This document shows positions 8,551 to 14,300 of a DNA stretch of 14,300 nt, in pieces (position 1 is the stretch's first letter; every line of letters starts with the position of its first letter). The stretch is from Jimgerdemannia flammicorona (taxonomy: Eukaryota; Mucoromycota; Endogonomycetes; Endogonales; Endogonaceae). Location of the stretch: contig RBNI01004294.1 in assembly GCA_003990745.1 (NCBI GenBank), positions 1-14,300 on the forward strand. Direction: 5' to 3'. Position numbers and translations under genes: made by a program. The notes under the pieces were generated by a model, which was given only the letters and a program-made list of their open reading frames with translations, had not been told where the DNA came from and searched no databases.

Positions 8551-9431
8551 ATCTACTGGTTAAGTTGCGCTGGAGACTCGCCGTGCATATAGTGCTCTGA
8601 TTAATACCTAGTCTTGGTCGTTTGTTGACTTCTCAATGCTGTCTTACACCACTATCAACCTGCCCCAAAGCGGGATACCGTGATGGCGACAACCAAAATG
8701 GAGTGCAATTTGTACACAAGAGAATGGCATCCAGATACGAGGCTAGCTGCTACACCTTGATATTGCGGAGCAGGCGATCGGCCTGTCGAAGGTGAAGAGC
8801 TTGGCGGGAAGAGCGGGCGATCCGCGGTGAGGCCGATGGCGAGCGTGGTGGAATGAGACGGGCAAGGCCGGCGTGGAGGATAGCTGGAAAAATGTTCGAC
8901 CATGGGTGACCGAGACTGGATGCCCATGACGACGAACGTTTGACGGAAGGCGCGCGTGAAATAATGTCCTTGATGTTTCGTTTTGCATCAGGCTTTGAAG
9001 TTGCGCCCGCTTTTCTCGGCAGATTTCTTATTTCGCAAAGATAAATTTTCGGAAGTCTAGGCCAACTTTCTCGGTCTCCAATTCACGAAAAAAAAAAAAA
9101 AGCATCCCCTGTTATTGCCAGCAAAACTCGAGAGAGATTGGAATAAATACTAAATATATTTCAAGGCTTCGCTTCAAACAAAGGAGAACCTTCGTTTATA
9201 TTTTGATTCAGATCAATTTTTGGAAATGAATTATGGGAGATTAATACTACGATTAGTGTTCATTCGAATATAATAGATTCATTAGGAATTCCACGGTAAT
9301 CAATGCATACAACTTTAACAACAGAAAGAAGTAAGTAAACATTAGGTTATAAATAAAGAAGGGAGTAAAGGAGGAAATCAAATAGGGGAGAAATAAAAAC
9401 AAAACCTAGGGATAAGTTTTCTGCACACGGT
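8551..9431. other. intergenic region between OLA1 and the 428-aa gene
   Basis: The two genes converge here. Positions 8650–8990 are fairly G+C-rich and open in several minus-strand frames (90 and 81 codons). The products are low-complexity Ser/Arg/Pro sequence without recognisable domains or coherent splice extension. Positions 9000–9430 are A+T-rich, with a 14-nt A run at about 9089–9102, and contain no ORF. I see no RNA gene or repeat. Confidence 0.5.
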
Positions 9432-11090
9432 TCAATTATCCTCATCACTATCCGCGACATCTTCAACCTCCCCTTGACGTCGTTTCAAAACGATATCTTT
9501 TGATATTTTCCTGTTATTTTGAGTAGGAATGATTTTTCACGTTAGAATAAAGATGAAGGAAAAAGTATAGAAATGAATACAGAAGTGTCAATAACGAATA
9601 TCAATATACCTTAGCCTACTCAAAAATTCTCCCGTCTTTTCCTTCGCACCCAGCCTTCGCCATTCCTCCAGCAACCGACGAGCCCGATCCGCCTCGTGAC
9701 CAGAATCTTCCTGCTTCGCTCTCGCTACTGGACTCAGTTCGATCTCCTTTGCACACCGCGGACTATTTCCATCCTTCTCCGACCGCGTCGACCTTAGACC
9801 GGGTCTGGGTGACGTCGACGTTGACCGGTTCAGTATGGGATCCCAGGCGCCGTACACAGACGCCGATCGGCTTGGCACTGGCTCCCGACCCACAAACATG
9901 GATGTCGACCGGCTCAGCATGGGCTCTCGTACCACGGACGACGACGTCGACCGGCTCGGCGCGGGTCCGCGACCCGAACTCGCCTCCAGCGCCTCGACCC
10001 ACGTCGTCAGCAGGCACCACCAGATCGTGCCAGCCAGCCGGGCCACATCCGACCGCAGCCGGCCCTTGGACGGGTCGGCAAAAAACGTCATCGGGTGCGA
10101 GATCTCAAACCGGTAGCTGCCCTTGTATCGTACGAACTGCCAGACGAGGCCCGTGTAGATGATGCCGCAGATGGCGGGGAGGTGGAGGCCACGTGCTTCG
10201 TTCTCGCAGTGGGCAGCTTGTGTAAGAGAAAAGCGTGAGATGAGATTGGGGGTACATGATGTGGGGTTTTTTTTTTTTTTTTTTTTTGCTGAGAGGAACG
10301 GCGATCGCAGTTCATGCTTACTATGCAGCTCGAGCAAAATTTGCGCCAAGGCTTGATTCATATCATCACGGTTCGCCTCAATGATCAGGACCGTGGTCAT
10401 TGTATCGACGACCTTGACGATGAACTCCACATTCGGGCCGGGACCGTTTGAATCGAGATTGACCGTTATAGAACCTCGAAACTGTCCCGAGAGTTCGGAG
10501 AGTATCTGATTAAATCATTGAATGCAAAAGGTTAGACTCTTTTCGCTCCGATCTGCAGGGGCTGTGGACGCTTACCTGAAATGCTGAAAACGTCTTCTTT
10601 TTTTCACTGTTATGGCTCGGCGGCCCGAAAGCGACCGCGCTTGTCTTGATGGCGCGAACAATGTTGTTCTGAACTTCATCGGGAACAGGCAATGACCCGA
10701 GCGTGAACGTGGGTGGGTCGTTCTGGTTCAGGCCAAACTGACGGCACACCTCCGGATACGTCCACTTGGAGAAGGATTTTCGGAGTACGTCTGTGTACAA
10801 GAGACGCGACGCGGATGAGCAGGATTGTTGTATATCCACATGACATAACGTGAGATATGTTTCGCGATACTAAAAGAACGTCATCCACCTCTGTCGGGAA
10901 ACCCTTCCGGCTGTCTAGATCGCGCCAAGGCCGCTGCGTAACGGGTAACTTGCGCTAGGGTTCCCGTTTCGCACAGTTGCTGGAAGTCATGCAGCGATCC
11001 TTGCCTGTTGTTGTCGTTGTTTGCGCACTTTAGCAGCGGCGATACGGATGCGGACTCTTCTTTAGGGATGATGATATCCACGGGGGACAT
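9432..11090 (-). CDS. hypothetical protein with weak PD-(D/E)XK-nuclease-like segment
   Basis: I do not recognise this gene. Exons, in transcript order: 11090–10889, 10790–10576, 10505–10322, 10216–9610, 9510–9432. All joins keep frame, giving 428 residues. Residues 140–275 look globular: a VEFIVKVVD strand, then VLIIEANRDDMNQALAQILLELH (178–200), then CGIIYTGLVWQFVRYKGSYRFEIS (217–240). The order (acid, hydrophobic strand, E-x-K-like motif, QxxxQ-like helix, 'G..W.F.R' strand) recalls fungal proteins with a PD-(D/E)XK fold. Here the expected lysine is N184, so it may be inactive. Residues 288–343 are four 14-aa Ser/Arg-rich repeats. The last exon gives KRRQGEVEDVADSDEDN, a basic patch plus acidic tail hinting at a nuclear protein. 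The exon 1 donor GTGGAT is non-consensus. There is no signal peptide. The gene model is fairly sure; the fold assignment is weak. Confidence 0.8.
9801..9968 (-). repeat. 42-bp coding minisatellite, four copies
   Basis: Four 42-bp units carry the landmark GAYCGG at 9823, 9865, 9907 and 9949 (plus-strand numbering), exactly 42 bp apart. They encode 14-residue units of the form SRSTS-x4-REPxx (residues about 288–343 of the 428-aa protein). Unit length is a multiple of three, so copy-number change would keep the frame. The units have diverged by substitutions, so the array is not very recent. Confidence 0.8.
10267..10287 (+). repeat. 21-nt T run in intron 3 of the 428-aa gene
   Basis: GTGGGG is followed by 21 T on the plus strand, which is poly(A) followed by CCCC in the transcript. 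It sits inside the 105-bp intron 10217–10321. The same G-then-T arrangement occurs in OLA1 intron 6. Confidence 0.8.
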
Positions 11091-12059
11091 TGTTGTTGTT
11101 ACTGTGGGAAAGGGTGCAATTGTGGGACTGTCAACAGATGTCTCGGTGCAGGCTGTCCTGTATCCGTGGGTCGCGTGAGATTACGTGAGGCAATTAACAA
11201 GCATCCGTTTTGCGGCCAGGGACACGCCCAAGAGAGACAATCTCGGGTTGATCTCGGCAATGCTATATTCCTGTTGGGAAATATACCTTGGAGTGGCGAT
11301 CGTTTACGTTAACAATTTGATTCGCTCTTGGATCGGCAGTGAGGGTTAGCCCAGAGGGTTAGCCCATTCTGAGTAATCCGTCAATTTATCCACAAACAAG
11401 GCCGATCGTCGAATCGCATCGGCTGAAGTTCAGTGACCTCGAGTTGTGTCAATAGATTATCGAATCATCTCTCTCATTGGTTTCGTCCACGAGGACCATG
11501 AATATATTGCGAAGGAACTTGACCCTTGCCCTTCCGCCGGCCGAGAAACTCTTTGCACGATGTGGCCGAGTTTGTGTCATCATGTCGTGTAGAGGATCCA
11601 ACATAGAAGATGACAGTGTTTATATGGCCCCTGTCCAAGGATGGGCCGAAACAACAGGATTTGGAAACAAGGCACGGGCTCTGCTTGAACCCTTGTTTAT
11701 TTTAGAGAAAGTTCGGCGGAGCGAGGTTGCGCGTTGGTAAATGGAATTCTTTTTCTGTCGCGCGTCGTGCAACACGCAGGTCCCTATCGGGCCGGCCTGT
11801 GTGACTATCGTGCATTGAATTCTGGGAAACTCGTGTAAAACATGCCAAGAGAGAGCGCATTTCCCCGCTCCCCCCTTCCTCCCCCTTCTCCCCCTTCCCG
11901 GCTCCATGTACTACCCCTGAGACGCCACACTCCAATCCTTTTGACTTTATCTCCACTTCAACAGAGACAACTCTCCCCTCCAGTTTGCCTCGGTTGATCA
12001 ACATTCCCTACCAACAACACACGGCGCCCACGGCTGCCTAAACATCAACCCTCTACAAC
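11091..12059. promoter_or_regulatory. 969-bp divergent intergenic region
   Basis: The 428-aa gene leaves to the left and the seven-transmembrane gene to the right. A perfect 13-bp tandem duplication lies at 11341–11366. Positions 11868–11905 are a C/T-rich block of the kind seen in fungal promoters, giving the right-hand gene a leader of up to about 190 nt. The plus-strand frame at 11477–11740 (87 codons) is unremarkable and not called a gene. No convincing TATA box was seen. Confidence 0.5.
11341..11366 (+). repeat. 13-bp perfect tandem duplication (GAGGGTTAGCCCA x2)
   Basis: Two exact consecutive copies of GAGGGTTAGCCCA are present. Each contains GGGTTA, which is one phase of the common fungal telomere repeat, but no longer telomeric array is seen. 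It may be a duplicated protein-binding site or simple slippage. Confidence 0.8.
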
Positions 12060-13664
12060 ATGTCCGCTCCTACCGCATACATCGGCCTCACCTCTTCCAA
12101 CAGCACCTACGTCACATTCGTCCGCACCGATGATGTATCCGACACCGACAACAAGATCTACCAGAGCATCTATATTGCCACAGGACTCATTTTTGTAATT
12201 CTGGGCAGTATCGTCATGTACCAAGGCACGCGCTTCAAAACCTCCGTCACTTGGTCTTTCGCCCTCTTTGGATATCTCACCGCCATTTACTACCTTGCGC
12301 TCGGAATGACGAACCTGACGAGCTCTCCAGACACCGTCAGTTCAGGCTGGCCAATGTACCTGCTCCCTATCGCCAACATGGCATGCTTCAGCGGTATCGT
12401 CGCCACCTTCTTCGTCTGGACCTCCAACGTCCCCCAGACCCAGGCCAGGCCAGCCTCGTGGACGGGCCTCACATCGGGCTTACTTATTTTTCTCGGCCTG
12501 GTGTTCCTCACCATCCAGCTGTTCGCCATTAACAAGAAGCTCACGATGGATACATCTTCCAATGCTGGAAACCCGGACCTCCTGCTGACGGTATCCAGAT
12601 ACGGGATGGACGGATTGGCGCTCATCTATCTCATCCTCGTGTTCTACGCCTCCACCTACATGTACAAAGGCACTACAAGAACGCGCCATCTTTGGATCCT
12701 CTATCTCCTTCCTATTCTTTTCTTCATCACCTGCATCTACAACCTCCTCGTCGTCGTCCTCAACCTCTCCTTCGGCTTCACCCCAATGGTCTTCGCGGGA
12801 TTTGTGGCCACCAGCCTGCCGGAAATGATCATCTTGGCTCTCATGTCCATCTTCAACATCACCCTCTTCGGCAAACCCTACGACAACCCCGCCAAAGATG
12901 ACGAGGAGGAGGAGCGTAACTTGCGCCCACTTCCGCAGCCGCAGGTTCAGTCCGGGCACCGAGGGTTCGCCTCGAACCGCCAAGCTTCCATCCAGACCGC
13001 CAATGCCGTGCCTGTCGTGCCACTTGGCCCTGGGCCCGGTCCCCGCACTAATCCTAACAGGCTACGACCTAGCCCGCGCCGTGAAACACCTGAACCCCTT
13101 CCCTCCGAATCGTCACGCAGCAGCCAGAGCCCCGCCAGTTCCGAGCGCCAGCTCGCGATATCCGGAAAGCGCGAGTTCACACCGCCTCCCCTCCCGACCG
13201 CCCCGCGCTCACCATCTCAGCAGCAGCAACCGACCTCTCCGCACCAACCTCAACAGCAGCAACCGACCGCCCCGCGACCGCGGCCGAACTCCTTCCAAGC
13301 CAGGCCGCGGAGTCAGCTGGATGCTACGACGACTGTTGCTCCGCGGACCCGCGCCGTGTCTATGCAACCCTACGGTTACGGCTCGTACCCGCTGCAGCCG
13401 CTGGGCGAGCAAACCGAGCAGGGACAGCAGCAGCAGGAGCAACAGCAGGAGCAACAGCAGGAGCAACAGCAGCCGCCGCAGCAGCAGCAGCAGCAGCAAG
13501 TCGTGCTTGCCGCTTACACGCAACAACGGCAGCAGCAAACTGGGCTTGCCGCGAGGCAGATGCTACAGGGTCAGCAGCAGCGGAGGGTCAGCTCGTTGCC
13601 GATACAGAGACTCTCTCCGACGCCGCCGCCCGGGTATCGATCAAACTCCATGTCGTCCAATTAA
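12060..13664 (+). CDS. seven-transmembrane receptor-like protein with Pro/Gln-rich tail
   Basis: This is an intronless gene of 534 codons. It starts in good context (ACAACATG, A at -3), and no earlier in-frame start is evident. The N-terminus (1–33) is short and polar with an NST glycosylation sequon at 14–16. Seven hydrophobic segments lie at about 34–56, 63–86, 97–120, 135–157, 181–202, 209–236 and 241–270. Short charged loops such as YKGTTRTRH (202–210) suit a cytosolic face. After GKPYDNPAKDDEEEE (271–285), a 250-residue tail is rich in Pro, Ser and Gln, with many SP/TP sites and Gln runs at 456–480. An extracellular N-terminus, seven helices and a long cytosolic tail match G-protein-coupled-receptor topology. 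I see no diagnostic motif of a named fungal class (Ste2/Ste3, Gpr1/Git3, Pth11 CFEM), so ligand and partner are unknown. A non-receptor membrane protein remains possible. Confidence 0.85.
   Translation: MSAPTAYIGLTSSNSTYVTFVRTDDVSDTDNKIYQSIYIATGLIFVILGSIVMYQGTRFKTSVTWSFALFGYLTAIYYLALGMTNLTSSPDTVSSGWPMYLLPIANMACFSGIVATFFVWTSNVPQTQARPASWTGLTSGLLIFLGLVFLTIQLFAINKKLTMDTSSNAGNPDLLLTVSRYGMDGLALIYLILVFYASTYMYKGTTRTRHLWILYLLPILFFITCIYNLLVVVLNLSFGFTPMVFAGFVATSLPEMIILALMSIFNITLFGKPYDNPAKDDEEEERNLRPLPQPQVQSGHRGFASNRQASIQTANAVPVVPLGPGPGPRTNPNRLRPSPRRETPEPLPSESSRSSQSPASSERQLAISGKREFTPPPLPTAPRSPSQQQQPTSPHQPQQQQPTAPRPRPNSFQARPRSQLDATTTVAPRTRAVSMQPYGYGSYPLQPLGEQTEQGQQQQEQQQEQQQEQQQPPQQQQQQQVVLAAYTQQRQQQTGLAARQMLQGQQQRRVSSLPIQRLSPTPPPGYRSNSMSSN
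13424..13498 (+). repeat. CAG/CAA-rich repeat encoding Gln tract
   Basis: An impure CAG/CAA/GAG run contains three 12-bp units (CAGGAGCAACAG) and a pure (CAG)6-type stretch, encoding QQQE units and then Q7 (about residues 456–480). Such tracts vary in length between strains; here the frame is kept. Confidence 0.85.
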
Positions 13665-14300
13665 TCGGACGTGAACATTTGAGTGGGGAGGGTGTGTTGT
13701 ATTCCTGGTTTAATAATATAATGTATACAGCGTTGTTCGTGCCGCCGGACTTTATTTTTACTGTTTTCCCTTTCTGTTTTGCTCTCGTTTTTGCAATATT
13801 TGACAATCGTTTTTTGTATGTTTTAATCAAGAACTTCCCTGCACCATTGTAATTAAGCTACCTAATCGTATTTTCGTTTTGCTTTTTCTCTCGCAAGTGA
13901 GGGACCCAAAAAACATTGAGTACGAAGACTGGCGATCAGTCAGTCTGATGATCTTTATTTGTGATCGAGGCCAACAAATGCACTAAAACCCTGTTGTTGA
14001 CTTAAATGGTTGCCAAGGACTGGTAATTATTATTATCTGACATGAGATGCTTGGATGGACACGGGATCGACGCTGATGTTGATTTCCCAAGGAGGTAATG
14101 GTAGGCGTGCGATTGGGCGGAATTTATGCATGGTCAATTCCGAGTCGCCGAGGTAGCTATTAAATTCTCATTGGCTCCGTCAAGTTGTCACACTGTTGCT
14201 GTCAGCCTTAATATATCCAAAATGCAAAACATCAAACATCAGTCAGTCTCATGATGCCCATATGTGGGACACCTGGTGCTGTGCCTGCCCCCCCCCCCCA
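13665..14300. other. 3' flank of the seven-transmembrane gene, no gene seen
   Basis: There is no ORF of note. AATAATATAATG near 13711 could act as a degenerate polyadenylation region. An 18-bp direct repeat (17 of 18 identical) occurs at 13935–13952 and 14238–14255. A 12-nt C run ends the window at 14288–14299. Nothing else is recognisable. Confidence 0.5.

Noticed and set aside
8655..8988. 90- and 81-codon minus-strand ORFs
   Set aside because: Low-complexity Ser/Arg/Pro products, mutually overlapping, no domain or coherent exon chain.
11477..11740. 87-codon plus-strand ORF in the divergent intergenic region
   Set aside because: No recognisable feature or second exon; its opposite strand is equally open. 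Probably chance.
12898..13674. 258-codon overlapping ORF in another frame of the seven-transmembrane gene, and a poly-Leu antisense ORF at 13209–13538
   Set aside because: Products of the CAG/CCG-rich tail read in other frames; the 534-codon frame has clear membrane segments and a good start.

Overview
The window looks like nuclear DNA of a filamentous ascomycete. Its genes carry many GT–AG introns of about 67–275 bp. Untranslated leaders are pyrimidine-rich. The repeats on the left differ almost only by C-to-T and G-to-A changes, often CpA to TpA, which is the signature of repeat-induced point mutation (RIP), a process of Pezizomycotina. Intron density and length would suit an early-diverging group such as Pezizomycetes, but that placement is only an inference.

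Positions 1–3060 are transposon territory. A possible LTR (about 44–440) follows what may be the last codons of a retroelement ORF. Next is an old, RIP-altered poly(A)-tailed retroposon (721–1083 plus 2352–2609), split by a younger relative (1084–2335). A 17-bp target-site duplication flanks the younger insert. A roughly 450-bp island of very high A+T follows.

Positions 3060–8450 hold two housekeeping genes in a divergent pair: a uridylate kinase (URA6 type, minus strand, 6 exons, 306 aa, with an N-terminal presequence and membrane anchor) and the Obg-like ATPase OLA1/YchF (plus strand, 12 exons including a 7-nt microexon, 399 aa). Their start codons are 351 bp apart, and the shared promoter carries a perfect TGACGTCA site.

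Positions 8451–14300 are less familiar. A 5-exon minus-strand gene (9432–11090, 428 aa) encodes an unrecognised protein. It has a weak PD-(D/E)XK-nuclease-like segment whose expected lysine is replaced by asparagine, a 14-residue tandem repeat and an acidic tail. A single-exon plus-strand gene (12060–13664, 534 aa) encodes a seven-transmembrane, receptor-like protein with a long Pro/Gln-rich cytoplasmic tail. These two also diverge, 969 bp apart.

The first two genes act in pyrimidine nucleotide synthesis and in translation or stress control. Nothing in the sequence ties the four genes into one pathway. I found no CRISPR array, tRNA, rRNA or clear multi-gene accessory system. The strongest unusual signals are the datable nested retroposon, the 7-nt exon, very long homopolymers inside introns, and the uncharacterised 428-aa gene. 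Exon boundaries were derived by hand from reading frame, splice signals and family conservation.
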